Shown: piece by piece, positions 37,122 through 46,304 of the stretch
Numbering within the stretch: the first letter of the stretch is position 1
Layout of the letters: every line of letters starts with the position of its first letter
From: G963675935 sp963823895
Lineage (GTDB): Bacteria; Planctomycetota; Planctomycetia; Pirellulales; Thermoguttaceae
Direction: 5' to 3'
Assembly (NCBI GenBank): GCA_963823895.1
Contig: CAWGNG010000017.1
Span: 1 to 64,000 of the forward strand
Length of the DNA stretch: 64,000 bases
Notes under the pieces: model-generated
The model's database searches: none
What the model saw: the letters and a program-made list of their open reading frames with translations, nothing else
What the model was told of the DNA's origin: nothing
Program-made: the position numbers and the translations under genes

Positions 37122-37949
37122 TTAGTAGTAATCCCGTAGGGATTGGCCGCCCAATTGCGTTGACCAGCATTTCCCCTGAGAACGAACCGCGGAAGCAGAA
37201 GCATGGCCAAACCGAATCCCGTCGTCGAAGTGTTGAACCGAAGGGGGCCGCTTGATTCGCAATCGCTTGCAGAGGCGCTTGCGAAAGGAGGGAGCGGCCT
37301 TGTTGCGGCACGCAAGGTCATTGAACGGCTGCGTGCCGAAACTGCCGCCAGCGTGGATGCTGCCGAAGTTAATCGGCGTGGCAAGTGTATTGGCCGTGGC
37401 GTAGTCGTAGGAATCAAGATAGACCGCCAGATCGGCCGGCACGTTGACGACCGCAATGTGCTTGCTGCTCGCGCCCCAGCCGGTGATCGAGGCGAACGAG
37501 CCCGACTCGCTGCCGCTGTAGGTGAACAACTTGTAGGAGCCGACGCCGGCGGAACCGCTGCCGCCCGCCCCGGCGTTGTCGATCAGGTTCAGCGTGCCGC
37601 CGAGCGTCAGATTGCCGCTGACGGCGGTGCCGTCGCTCAGTCCGGCGCTGGCGTGGCTTGTGCCGGGCGTGCCCAGCTCGATGGCCGCAGTGCCGCCCGT
37701 CAGATCGAGATTGCCCGTGACGCTCAGCGTGCCGATGCTGCCGCCGGGCGCCCAAGTGCCGCCGCCGGCCAGATTGATCGTCTTGCCCGATCCGATGTTG
37801 ATCGTGCCGTAGCCCTTGACGGTCTGACCGCCGCCGAAGCTGAACGGCGAGGTCTTGGCGGTCAAATCGACGACGGCCCCGATGGCGAGATGAGCGTGGC
37901 ACAATGGACTGCTCCCGCCGATTGGAGTGGCGGTGATGCCGCCATTCAA
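37122..37949 (-). pseudogene. Fragment of a beta-strand-repeat exported protein
   Basis: About 200 residues read as an autotransporter-like beta-strand repeat: GGGQTVKGYGTINIGSGKTINLAGGGTWAPGGSIGTL, LDLTGGTAAIELG, SGNLTLGGTLNLID, GSYKLFTYSGS. There is no signal peptide, and near 37380 the sequence drops into non-repetitive, low-complexity residues. It is therefore the interior of a larger gene. It abuts the PEP-CTERM remnant on the opposite strand, suggesting a rearrangement or insertion remnant. Confidence 0.5.
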
Positions 37950-38234
37950 GGCCAGTTCTTTCCAGGTGATTCAGGCATCATGCAAGTCGGTATTTTCGAG
38001 AACGGCAATTGGGCTTTGCCACTTTGGAGTGCGTCGGATTCAGGAAGCTTCACTCTTTCCGTGCCAGTCGCAGCCGGAGACACCATCGACTTCGGCGTCT
38101 ACGGTGGTTACTCGTATGGCAACACTCCGTTGGATGCGACGATCACTGCCGCTCCCGAACCCTCCACCCTCGTCCTTCTCGGTATTGGTGCCATCAGCCT
38201 TCTCGGCTACGCTTGGCGAAGGCGGGCGGCGTAG
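37890..38234 (+). pseudogene. 3' remnant of a PEP-CTERM protein gene
   Basis: A 114-residue open frame ends in a textbook PEP-CTERM sorting signal: APEPSTLVLLGIGAISL, a hydrophobic stretch, then YAWRRRAA. The preceding part (MQVGIFENGNWALPLWSAS, FTLSVPVAAGDTIDFGVYGG) is a carbohydrate-binding-like beta fold. It has no signal peptide, so the 5' end is missing. A rho-independent terminator follows at 38270. Such proteins are sorted by an exosortase, which is not in this window. Confidence 0.6.
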
Positions 38235-38269
38235 GACATTCAGCCGAACAAGTTGACGAACCAACCGAG

Positions 38270-38298
38270 CCATCCGTATTTTTGCGGGTGGCTTTTTT
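38270..38298 (+). terminator. Rho-independent terminator after the PEP-CTERM remnant
   Basis: CCATCCG (38270-38276) pairs with CGGGTGG (38285-38291) through one G-U, followed by CTTTTTTG. It lies 36 bases after the stop. Confidence 0.7.
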
Positions 38299-38642
38299 GT
38301 TGACGGCGACGAAGGCATCAACAATAGAAGAACCGCCGCCCCAACCAAGGAACTCCAAGTTTCAAGGAAATCGAGCCGAACCAACGGGCGGGCGGGGCTT
38401 CCACTTACATGGGCAAAAAGGACTCTCTTGACCGAAAGCCGCCCCCGCCAAGCTCAACTCGCTGCCTTGGTTGCCGTTTGTGACATTGGGAAGAGAGAGA
38501 CGTTGTTGAAGTTGACACCGAAGAAGGGGCGGGGAGGAGGAGCAGAATCGTTGGCTTCAGCAGATTGTTGATAGACGCAGGCGAGCATGTCCCCGAGCAG
38601 ATGCCCCTAACCTGCAATCCACTTCCATTCTCCCCAATCGCA
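38299..38642. other. Intergenic region, nothing recognised
   Basis: About 344 bases between the terminator and the M56 gene. Short open frames occur but none has a start, ribosome-binding site or motif that supports translation. Confidence 0.4.
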
Positions 38643-40541
38643 TCACCGAGCGGCAGGCGGCACCTTTGAACGCTCCAGTGTGATGAGACCTACTCCGTCG
38701 CTCGCTTTTGTCTTGAATTCTGCGGGCCGTAGGGCAGGATCTTTACCAAAAATGTTGAGGCACAGCGTAAGTCGCCCGTTTTTCAGGGAGTAGATTCCAG
38801 CATGGATTGTCCCTTTGTCCGACCCGTCGATGGGAATCACGTCAATCGTCTTCGGTGTCTTGCCAGGGTCCAACTTGAACTTGTTCTTTGGGTCTTCGCC
38901 GCTTGTTTTGACGACGAAAACCTCGTCCCCCTTGAATACGATCTTCAACTCCTTCACTTGATCGGCAGGCAATTTCTCCCCGTTGCCTTCGAGGTCAACT
39001 GCTTGCCATACCCCTTGCAGGTCTTTGGCGTCGTTCGCACTCTTGTCGTCTGCTGCACGTTCCAATATGGCGAATCCTACTCCGTCTCCTGCCCGTGTTT
39101 TGAATTCCGTGGGACGTTGGGTAGTGTCTTTACCAAAAAGGTGGACGCACAGCCTAAGCCGCCCATTCTTCAGAGAGTAGATTCCAGTCCCAGCCTTCCC
39201 TTTGTCGAGGGGAATCAGATCAATCGTGTTCAGCGTTTTGCTGGTGCCTAATTTGAACTTGCACTTTTGACCTTCGCCTTCTGGCTGGACGGCAAAAACC
39301 TCGTCCCCCTTGAAGACGATCTTCAACTCCTTCATTTGATCGGCGGGCGATTTTTCCCCGTTGGCTTCCAGATAGACCGCCTGCCATGTCCCTTGCAGGT
39401 TTTTGGCGTCGTTCGCACTCTTGAGGGTCGGTCCGACCTGTCCCTCTGCACTGTTCTCTGCCGCCGATGACGACACCTTCTCGCCCTCTTTGGGCTCAGC
39501 CGCAACGAGACGCCACGGCACAACACCCAACAGAACCGTTGCTGTGAGCAGAACTGCGGAACTGACAACCATTCGACGGGACACTCGATTCACCGACATC
39601 ATGGCAACCAACCTCCGTGTTAGGGACTCCACCGGCTCCATCGTCCCCACGGACAGCGAGGGGATCAATCGACGGGAGCCGATCTTCTCGACGACAGCGA
39701 CCAGCAGCTTTCCGTAGCTGACTGGATCACATTCTTGCTGGGCGATGGCCAGTTGGTCGGCGGCCATTTCCTGAGCTAAGCTCAACCGCCAGTGGCTCAA
39801 CCAAACCAACGGGTGAAAAAAGAACGTGGCTCGCACACAAACGGCTATGAATCTCCAGAGCAGATCACCCCGCCGAATATGTGCCAGTTCGTGCCCCAAT
39901 ACCATCGTCCGTTCCGCAGCCGTCAGGCGGCGATAGGTCTCCGTAGGGATCACGATGGCGGGCCGAAACATACCGATCAGCATGGGGCTGCCACAGCCGG
40001 GCACCTCCAGCAATTCTGGTGAGCCTCGTAAACCGAAAAGTCTTGCCTGAATTGCCAGTTGTTCGATCAACGGCACGCAGTCGATAATGTGGCCTTGCTT
40101 TCGCAGTTGCCTTGCCCTATGCCAATCGATCAGTAAGCGGGCCAAGGACCAGCCGACCCCGATGATCCAGGCAAAACACAAGATCGCTCGAACACTTGGC
40201 AGTTCAATCACCTTGTTCGGAGTGAGCCTGACGTGATCCATTGGGCTGGCTGGTGGCTCTCTGGTAATTGGCATATCCGTGGCGACGTGAACACCGACCG
40301 CTGGGAAAGGAATGGCAACTGACGGAGCCGACAACAGCGGCAGGTTCAATAGAGTTGGACAAAGAAGCACGATCATGAACTTCAGGATGGCCAGTCGCCA
40401 AAACCAGCATCGATACTTGGCGGGCATCGAGGGGATGACCCGACAGATCAACCAAACGGCCAGCACGAGAAAGCCCCCTTGCCAGCACGCCTGCCAAAGT
40501 GCCATCGCCCAGGCATCATACAGGATAGATGCGGTGGTCAT
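38643..40541 (-). CDS. BlaR1/MecR1-like M56 membrane metalloprotease with two TIGR03067 domains
   Basis: A 632-residue protein. The N-terminal half has several membrane spans and a BlaR1-type M56 protease domain, with the zinc motif LGHELAHIRRGD near residue 217. After a further span (about residues 325-345) there are two similar extracytoplasmic domains (about 383-495 and 505-625), each LQG(T/V)WQAV-LE-NGEK-PADQ-KELKIVFKGDEVF..., recognised as TIGR03067. It has no penicillin-binding sensor domain. The gene overlaps the upstream BlaI-like repressor by one base. By analogy, it senses an envelope signal and cleaves the repressor; the ligand is unknown. Confidence 0.85.
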   Translation of the reverse strand: MTTASILYDAWAMALWQACWQGGFLVLAVWLICRVIPSMPAKYRCWFWRLAILKFMIVLLCPTLLNLPLLSAPSVAIPFPAVGVHVATDMPITREPPASPMDHVRLTPNKVIELPSVRAILCFAWIIGVGWSLARLLIDWHRARQLRKQGHIIDCVPLIEQLAIQARLFGLRGSPELLEVPGCGSPMLIGMFRPAIVIPTETYRRLTAAERTMVLGHELAHIRRGDLLWRFIAVCVRATFFFHPLVWLSHWRLSLAQEMAADQLAIAQQECDPVSYGKLLVAVVEKIGSRRLIPSLSVGTMEPVESLTRRLVAMMSVNRVSRRMVVSSAVLLTATVLLGVVPWRLVAAEPKEGEKVSSSAAENSAEGQVGPTLKSANDAKNLQGTWQAVYLEANGEKSPADQMKELKIVFKGDEVFAVQPEGEGQKCKFKLGTSKTLNTIDLIPLDKGKAGTGIYSLKNGRLRLCVHLFGKDTTQRPTEFKTRAGDGVGFAILERAADDKSANDAKDLQGVWQAVDLEGNGEKLPADQVKELKIVFKGDEVFVVKTSGEDPKNKFKLDPGKTPKTIDVIPIDGSDKGTIHAGIYSLKNGRLTLCLNIFGKDPALRPAEFKTKASDGVGLITLERSKVPPAAR

Positions 40542-40951
40542 CAGCGATCTCCCTTCCGCTGGTTCTCCAGGTTGCGTACCAGCCGTTTCAACGTGTTTAA
40601 GTCATCGTTCGAGATCGGGCCACTCTCGAAGAGATACGCCACGAACGGCGACAGCGAACCACCGAGTGTCGTATTGACGAAGTTCCCCACCAAACCATGC
40701 AGCAGGTCATGTTTGGTGGCCTTCAGGGAATAGCGATATACGCCCTCGATCTGTTTTCGAGTGAGATAGCCTTTCCTCCGCAATCGCTCCATGATCGTAA
40801 GGACCGTGGTGCGTGCCTGACCAGTAGTCTGGGCCACATGCTCTGCGACTTCGCCCACGCTGATTGGGTGGTGGTCCCCGATATAGCGAAGAAGTTCGAT
40901 TTCCGTTGAACCAAGGGGTGCTTTTGGGTCGGCCACGGCGACCACCTCCAT
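40541..40951 (-). CDS. BlaI/MecI/CopY-family transcriptional repressor
   Basis: A 136-residue winged-helix repressor: PLGSTEIELLRYIGDHHPISVGEVAEHV, then TTVLTIMERLRRKGYLTRKQIEGVYRYSL, the DNA-binding part, and a C-terminal dimerisation helix (SNDDLNTLKRLVRNLENQRKG). It shares one base with the M56 protease gene, the standard pairing for this family. A 17-bp inverted repeat immediately upstream (40969-41014) is the likely operator, implying autoregulation. Cleavage by the M56 partner would relieve repression. Confidence 0.9.
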   Translation of the reverse strand: MEVVAVADPKAPLGSTEIELLRYIGDHHPISVGEVAEHVAQTTGQARTTVLTIMERLRRKGYLTRKQIEGVYRYSLKATKHDLLHGLVGNFVNTTLGGSLSPFVAYLFESGPISNDDLNTLKRLVRNLENQRKGDR

Positions 40952-40968
40952 TCATGTAGAAGGTCGAT

Positions 40969-41014
40969 GACTATCAGCGTAGGCAGATCGTAGCCAATGC
41001 CTACGCTGATAGTC
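40969..41014. promoter_or_regulatory. Candidate operator for the BlaI-like repressor
   Basis: GACTATCAGCGTAGGCA (40969-40985) and its exact complement TGCCTACGCTGATAGTC (40998-41014) form a 17-bp perfect inverted repeat with a 12-base spacer. It ends 17 bases before the blaI-like start codon. It is longer and different in sequence from the known BlaI/MecI boxes (TACA/TGTA), so binding is an inference from position and symmetry. Confidence 0.7.
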
Positions 41015-41126
41015 AATACCAGTTTTCGGGCTGGAACTGTCGTCGGCATTGGAAAGGTGCCGGTTCAGCCCCCGAGGAGATCACCAACCGCTTCGGAAAC
41101 TGAGCCGAGAACGGGCACCACTGTTG

Positions 41127-42852
41127 GTAGCCGTCCAACTCCCAACGAACGCTGGGAAACCAAGTCAAACGACATGAATGCGATTTTACCCGTCCCCTGC
41201 GGAAAAGCAATATGCCCCCCCCCGCAAGAAAATCCAAATTCTTTGTGAAGACGATCTGATAACTAACTCTCGGGTTGGGGTCTGGAAGGCATTTTCGTGC
41301 CCTCATCCGTCCGGCACCGGAATGACGCGGTCCAGCAACGAGAGGCGGCCGTTATTCGGAAGCCCGTTACCGATCAACCCAAGCTTCTCCACCCAGCGGG
41401 CGAAACAACTGCGGCCGGTTTCGCACCAACGCCGGATTTCCTCGATGACGCTCGATAGCGTAAAGGTGGAAAGATATTGGCGGAGCGATTCCAGCACGCT
41501 GACGATTACCGTTTGCCGCCGTGCGCCAGCCACCGTCTTGTTGGTGCGGCCCGTGCCCCGCGCTGCGCCGGAGAGCGTAGCGTCCGTTCGGCTTCGTTGT
41601 TCGTTCCCGACACGATCAGCACTTCCCCGTTGGGCTTCTCCACCGGCTCCGCCGTGACAAACGTGAAGAGCTGCTCCGCCAGCATCACCCGCATCAGTTC
41701 GTTGCACAGCAGCCGATAGTCGTCTTCTGGCCCTTCGCCGGGCGGCAGTTCGGCTACCCACATCGGAGCGCACAACTCCAGAACCTCATCCTCCAGCACT
41801 GCAACCTTCCCCTTTCGGCCCTCCGCGCTCAGCCGCCGGTCATGCTGCACCCGACAGGCTTCGCGGTAAATCTCCAGCAGCCGGTCGGTAAACTGGCGAT
41901 ACTCGGCGTTGGCAGGCTCCATCAGCGTTAGCTTGATCGCCTTTCGCAAGAAATGCGCCCAGCACTTCTGTGATTGGGTAAAGTTCGCATACACCGCCGC
42001 ATCGTCGCTGATCACCAGTCCCGCGAATATCGCCGGGTCGAGAATCTGCCGTAGTGTCTCCGCATCCTTATGCACGCCGAAGAACAATACCCGCACCTTC
42101 TCCGAGAGAAAGGCCCACACGCTGTTGATGCTCCAGCCCGTCTCATCGGTATGCACTACCAGCGAGTTGGCCAGCAGCAAGCACAGCAACTCGAATTCCT
42201 CTTCCCATTGCCGCGCCAACTGGTTCAACAGGGCGTCGGCCTGCGACTTCCGCAGCGTCAAGTGCTGGAAGAAGTTCATCAGCAGGCATACTTTGTCGAA
42301 GGAAAGGCCGACCACGTACACCTGGTAGGCAATGGCCAGCACGATCTCCGCCCCGAACTCGCTGCGGCCGAAGACGCCCGGAATCTTGCCGTATTGGTTC
42401 TTCGGGCCGCGATAAATGTCATAGGCCACCAGGACCGCTTGGCCGTCTTCCAGCCGCCATGCCACCCGCGTGTGCGACAGCCGGCAATCTGCCTTCCGCA
42501 CCCCAGCCGGGAAGACTTTCTCGGTTCGCACGGCTTGAGCGATCTTCTCAGCCGTGCTAATCCGTCCGCCCGACCGCTGCTTTCGCCTCCGCCGCTTCCT
42601 TCCTCGCGCCTCCTGCCGCCGTTCTTCTGCCTCCACCGAGAACGGCTCCGAAATCTTCGGCGGCGAGCCGCCCTTCAGTTGACGCTCCAACTCTTCGTTC
42701 CGGCGCTGAAGGGTCACAATCAAATCGATCAGCCGATCGGGTGTGATCCGCCCCGCATGAACATCTTTCCTGAGTTGCTCAACATCCATGCCACCTTGAT
42801 AGCCGATTTCCCAAAACCAGGCAGCGCCAGTTTTCAGGGAATGGACGGCTAC
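41127..42852 (-). mobile_element. IS66-family insertion sequence, degenerate
   Basis: The ends share an inverted repeat: GTAGCCGTCCAACTCCC reading inward from 41127, and GTAGCCGTCCATTCCC reading inward from 42852 on the minus strand. The interior holds one IS66-type transposase gene but no tnpA or tnpB, as in the simpler IS66-type elements. No 8-bp target duplication is visible (CACTGTTG at the left, TTGAACGG at the right), so the copy may be a rearranged one. It separates the BlaI operator region from the nuclease gene at 42882. Confidence 0.75.
41303..42789 (-). pseudogene. IS66-family transposase, one-base frameshift
   Basis: The frame from 42789 (MDVEQLRKDVHAGRIT) carries the IS66 signature: VHTDETGWSINSVWAFLSEK, GLVISDDAAVYANF, QKCWAHFLRKAIKL and GTNNEAERTLRSPAQ. 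It then loses frame near 41562. The continuing C-terminal part is in the next frame: GTGRTNKTVAGARRQTVIVSVLESLRQYLSTFTLSSVIEEIRRW. Adding one G restores the family's AQARxTGRTNKT. Either the gene is inactive or a base is missing from the assembly. Confidence 0.82.
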
Positions 42853-42881
42853 TTGAACGGTCACGGAGAAGCGGAGCGGTC

Positions 42882-44240
42882 TTGTCTACGTACCCTGTTC
42901 GTTTCAACAAAACTTATCTCTATCATCTTTCCTCACAAAAAGGGCGGCGCTACGCCGAAGCGATCAAGAAACTTCTGCCTCAGAAACCGTCGTTTAACCG
43001 TGTCTTTAAATGCTTACTGGCAAACAAAGGGTGGATTACCACGGGTCAGATCGGCAAAATGTCGGCGTGTTTGCCAGAGAATGACAACACCGGCAGTGGG
43101 GGGCGGATCGCGTTGGAAAAGACCATTTCGCAATTGAGGCAAATTGAGTTGATTGCGGATGTAGGCGGGGTGGCAGATACATACCGTCTTGGACCGCAAT
43201 TCGGTACAGCACATATTTCACGAGCGGCTTTTCAGAAGAGACTCGAACTGGAGCAGTGTCTTCTGAGCATATTCCAGACTTGGCTACGCGACTGTTATCT
43301 GCTGAGCCACGAGGCGAATACGATCAGACGCAACCCGTCCGCCGCAGCATCGTTCAATCAAAACCTCTGGGACATACATGGACCGACCTATTTTGGACCG
43401 CTCACAAAGAACGATTCGCTTCGCCGTATCAGCACGAATGAGGATTTTCTCGTCGCCGAGATACTTGGCTTCCGCCCTTACAGTTTAAATGACGCAGAAG
43501 CGACGATCGAGCGAGTGAAGAGTGTGATTCATCGTTGGAAAGGTATATCGCTGACGTCAGTGGTTCTCGCCCCCTCGTTTTCCAAGGATGCGTGGAAGCA
43601 GTTGCGCGACCTTGGGATTGTGCCGATCGTTTTTCGGAACGTGTTCGGACGGAACATTGAGGAGTTGCTGCGGCAATTCTGGAAGGCGTGGTCAGCAGAC
43701 GGCAAGGGAGTACAACAACTTGAGGAAATCGAAAGGTCGCTCGAACTAGCGAAGGGCACGGTGATCGACGAGGGGTTTCTCGGTAATCTGACGGGCGCAC
43801 TATTTGAACTACTGATTGCATTAGCCCTGCGAACAGACGGCTTTGACGCAACACTCACGAAGTTCGTCCAGGATCCTGATGACAACAAATCCTATCAGAT
43901 TGACATAGTTGCCGTACAAGGTTCAAACTGCCAGCTAGTGGAATGCAAGGGGCGGCATGCCGCCTACAGAGAGGACGATGCGAGCGTTCGTCGCCATTTC
44001 GACAACACGTGCAGGGCTGCCTCGGACCCCAATGGTTGGAATGTCACCAAGCTCTACAAAAATGTGGAGGCGAAGTTTGTAACTAGCGGAAATCTTGGCG
44101 ACGCGGCGATGGCTTATGCGTGCGCAACACCGCGCAGCCACGGCATCGAGTGCTCGGTAATGACGAGGAACGACCTAATAGCCTGGCTGGAGAAACTTGG
44201 GCAAGATCGACTTATCAGGATCATTGAGACCTATTACTGA
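42882..44240 (+). CDS. Putative PD-(D/E)XK restriction-like nuclease, 5' end uncertain
   Basis: A 452-residue protein of unknown family with a nuclease-like core: GALFELLIALALRTDGF supplies the first Glu, and YQIDIVAVQGSNCQLVECKGRH matches the D-(x)n-ECK catalytic pattern of PD-(D/E)XK enzymes such as Mrr-type endonucleases. The N-terminal region (about 30-130) looks like a winged helix. It starts at a TTG only 29 bases past the IS66 end, without a clear ribosome-binding site, and the frame stays open across the junction. Its original start may have been lost. No methyltransferase or other defence partner is beside it. A role in cutting DNA is inferred. Confidence 0.55.
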   Translation: MSTYPVRFNKTYLYHLSSQKGRRYAEAIKKLLPQKPSFNRVFKCLLANKGWITTGQIGKMSACLPENDNTGSGGRIALEKTISQLRQIELIADVGGVADTYRLGPQFGTAHISRAAFQKRLELEQCLLSIFQTWLRDCYLLSHEANTIRRNPSAAASFNQNLWDIHGPTYFGPLTKNDSLRRISTNEDFLVAEILGFRPYSLNDAEATIERVKSVIHRWKGISLTSVVLAPSFSKDAWKQLRDLGIVPIVFRNVFGRNIEELLRQFWKAWSADGKGVQQLEEIERSLELAKGTVIDEGFLGNLTGALFELLIALALRTDGFDATLTKFVQDPDDNKSYQIDIVAVQGSNCQLVECKGRHAAYREDDASVRRHFDNTCRAASDPNGWNVTKLYKNVEAKFVTSGNLGDAAMAYACATPRSHGIECSVMTRNDLIAWLEKLGQDRLIRIIETYY

Positions 44241-44319
44241 GTTACCCGCCAGCACTCCACCGTTCGGTACCGCCCCGCAACCGACGCACGCACGTTGCGG
44301 TCCAAGCACTGTGCGATAG

Positions 44320-44643
44320 TCACGGCAACGTGCGCTTTGCGCTCAGCTTCGATCGTAGCAGCGACGGTCCCAACATCGTCTCGAATTCCGCTCGGAACTC
44401 CTCGGATCGCTCGGTTCGCCGTGAGATTTCCGCTTCCATCTCATCCCGGTGGTCGTAGTAGTACGCCAAGGCGCTGTGAATCTGCCCCAGGCTCAAGTGC
44501 GGAAACTCCCGATGAATCTCCTGAGCATCGGACCCGTGCGCAAGATGATCGAGCACAATCTCCACCACCTTGATGCGTGTGCCGGCCAGTATCGGCACAT
44601 TATCAGGACCGATCGCGATATGGGCGTATTCGACAGTAGACAT
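44320..44643 (-). CDS. DUF433 antitoxin-like protein
   Basis: A 107-residue protein beginning MSTVEYAHIAIGPDNVPILAGTRIKVVEIV, with HLAHGSDAQEIHREFPHLSLGQIHSALAYYYDHRDEMEAEI. This is the DUF433 helix-turn-helix fold used by antitoxins paired with DUF5615 (Mut7-C-like) toxins. No toxin is recognisable downstream; the next gene in that direction converges from the other side. It is an orphan or solo regulator. Confidence 0.75.
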   Translation of the reverse strand: MSTVEYAHIAIGPDNVPILAGTRIKVVEIVLDHLAHGSDAQEIHREFPHLSLGQIHSALAYYYDHRDEMEAEISRRTERSEEFRAEFETMLGPSLLRSKLSAKRTLP

Positions 44644-44729
44644 GATAGCCTCTCCGCCGCAGGAACCTACTGATAGGATACCATAAGTGGCTACCGATGT
44701 CACCTTTTCGACGGGCTTCTTTCTCGCAA

Positions 44730-46304
44730 TCACTGTCGAGCGACGGCCGCCTTGCACAACTTCGCCCGCCACGCATCCAGGTTCTTCAGATCCCGCCCCG
44801 CGTTCCGTTGAATCTCGACCCGCTGGGAATAGCGAACGCTAGGGACTCGTGCCGATACCGAGATTCGACCATCGGCGCCGTAGGCATACTCGACCTCGAT
44901 CTCCGTGCTCTGCGGCAGGCCCGAGGGCAAATCGCGGACGACGCACTCGCCCAGGGCAATGCAGGCCTCGGGCCGCTGGCTTTCCCCTTCGACGACGACC
45001 ACGCGGGCCGTCCGCTGGTTGGCTCGCGCCGTGTGGAAGGTGCGGGCAGCCCGGCAGGGGAGCGGAGTATTCTTTGGAATCAAGATCGCGTTGATCTTCT
45101 CCTGCGTTCGCGGATGGGTGCCGACGACGCCCAAACTGTGGGAATTGACGTTCACCAATTGGCAGCGCTTCTCGGGCGGCACGGTCGTGTCGCCCACGAG
45201 CATTGCGGCGTAAAGGGCGGCGCCATGCGCGACTACCTCGTCCGGCGAAAGCGAACAATCCGGCTCCTTGTCCGTCACTTTCCGCAACATTTGTGCGATC
45301 ATCGGCATGCGTCCCGAGCCGCCCACCAACAGGACGCGGTCGATCTGCGGCCAGGTCAAACCCGCCTGCTTGACCACCAGCGAGGTCGTCGTCTCGGTGC
45401 GTTCGACGAGGTCGCGAGTGATGTCTTCAAACCGTTCCCTGGTCACCTCGATTCTCATGCGAACGCCGGCATGGATGCAGACGACCGTGGCCTTCGTGCG
45501 CTCGGTAAGCGTGTGCTTCGCCTCCTGCGCGTCGAACCACAACTGGGCGGCGTCTTGCGGGTCGCTGCGCGGATCGATGCCTTGCGCCGCCAGAAACTGC
45601 TCCGCAACGTAATTCACCAGCCGCTCGTCGAAGTCCTTTCCGCCCAGCAGCACGTCGCCGTCGGTGGCCAACGTGCGGAACTGGGTGCCGGCCATTTCCA
45701 GAATCGTCACGTCGAAGGTGCCGCCCCCGAGGTCGTAAACCAGGATTCGCATGGGGGCGGCGTCGCCGTCGCGCGATCCGTCGCGGAATCGGCCGTGCAA
45801 GTATCCGTAGGCCACGGCCGCCGCCGTCGGTTCGTTGATGATGTCGAGCACTTCCAAATTCACCAGCCGTCCGGCGTCCTGAGTGGCCTTCCGCCGGGTT
45901 TCATCGAAGAAAGCCGGGACGGTAATGACGGCCTGGGAGATCGGCCCAAGCCGCCTTTCCGCGTCCTGTTTCAACCGCTCGAGCACGAACGCGCTGAGGA
46001 TTTCCGGCGGCACTTTGACCCCGCGGATGCTGCGGCGGCCATACTCGCTGCCCATGTCGCGCTTGAAGCATTCCACGTAGGAATCGGGCGAGAAGACGCA
46101 GTTTTTGACGGCTTCCTTGCCCACCACCACGCCGTCATCGTCGAAGAACAACGCGCTGGGCGTCAGCAGATCGCCCGTGCCGTTGAGGACCGTGGTTGGC
46201 CGGCCGGTCGCGTCGAGATATGCCACGACCGAATAGGTCGTGCCCAGGTCGATTCCGATTGGCGTCTGTTTCTTAGGGGATGTTGGCAAATCGCCGGCGC
46301 TCAT
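44730..46304 (-). CDS. Hsp70/DnaK-like protein, short form
   Basis: A 524-residue Hsp70. The ATPase domain is complete: IGIDLGTTYSVVAYLD, the INEPTAAAVAYGYL segment, VYDLGGGTFDVTIL and RVLLVGGSGRMPMI. The substrate-binding beta domain is present (PLPCRAARTFHTARANQRT, EIEVEYAYGADGRISVSA), but the helical lid ends after about 40 residues, so it is about 110 shorter than DnaK. The start at 46304 overlaps the upstream gene's stop by 4 bases (ATGA), so it is coupled to the FHA-like pseudo-protease gene. Confidence 0.88.
   Translation of the reverse strand: MSAGDLPTSPKKQTPIGIDLGTTYSVVAYLDATGRPTTVLNGTGDLLTPSALFFDDDGVVVGKEAVKNCVFSPDSYVECFKRDMGSEYGRRSIRGVKVPPEILSAFVLERLKQDAERRLGPISQAVITVPAFFDETRRKATQDAGRLVNLEVLDIINEPTAAAVAYGYLHGRFRDGSRDGDAAPMRILVYDLGGGTFDVTILEMAGTQFRTLATDGDVLLGGKDFDERLVNYVAEQFLAAQGIDPRSDPQDAAQLWFDAQEAKHTLTERTKATVVCIHAGVRMRIEVTRERFEDITRDLVERTETTTSLVVKQAGLTWPQIDRVLLVGGSGRMPMIAQMLRKVTDKEPDCSLSPDEVVAHGAALYAAMLVGDTTVPPEKRCQLVNVNSHSLGVVGTHPRTQEKINAILIPKNTPLPCRAARTFHTARANQRTARVVVVEGESQRPEACIALGECVVRDLPSGLPQSTEIEVEYAYGADGRISVSARVPSVRYSQRVEIQRNAGRDLKNLDAWRAKLCKAAVARQ

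Noticed and set aside
37203..38234. Single long plus-strand gene across the PEP-CTERM remnant
   Set aside because: Residues before about 37890 are a shadow of the beta-repeat fragment on the other strand; only the end carries a recognisable protein.
38405..38617. 70-codon minus-strand frame after the PEP-CTERM remnant
   Set aside because: No ribosome-binding site, signal or family pattern; its composition is unlike its neighbours.
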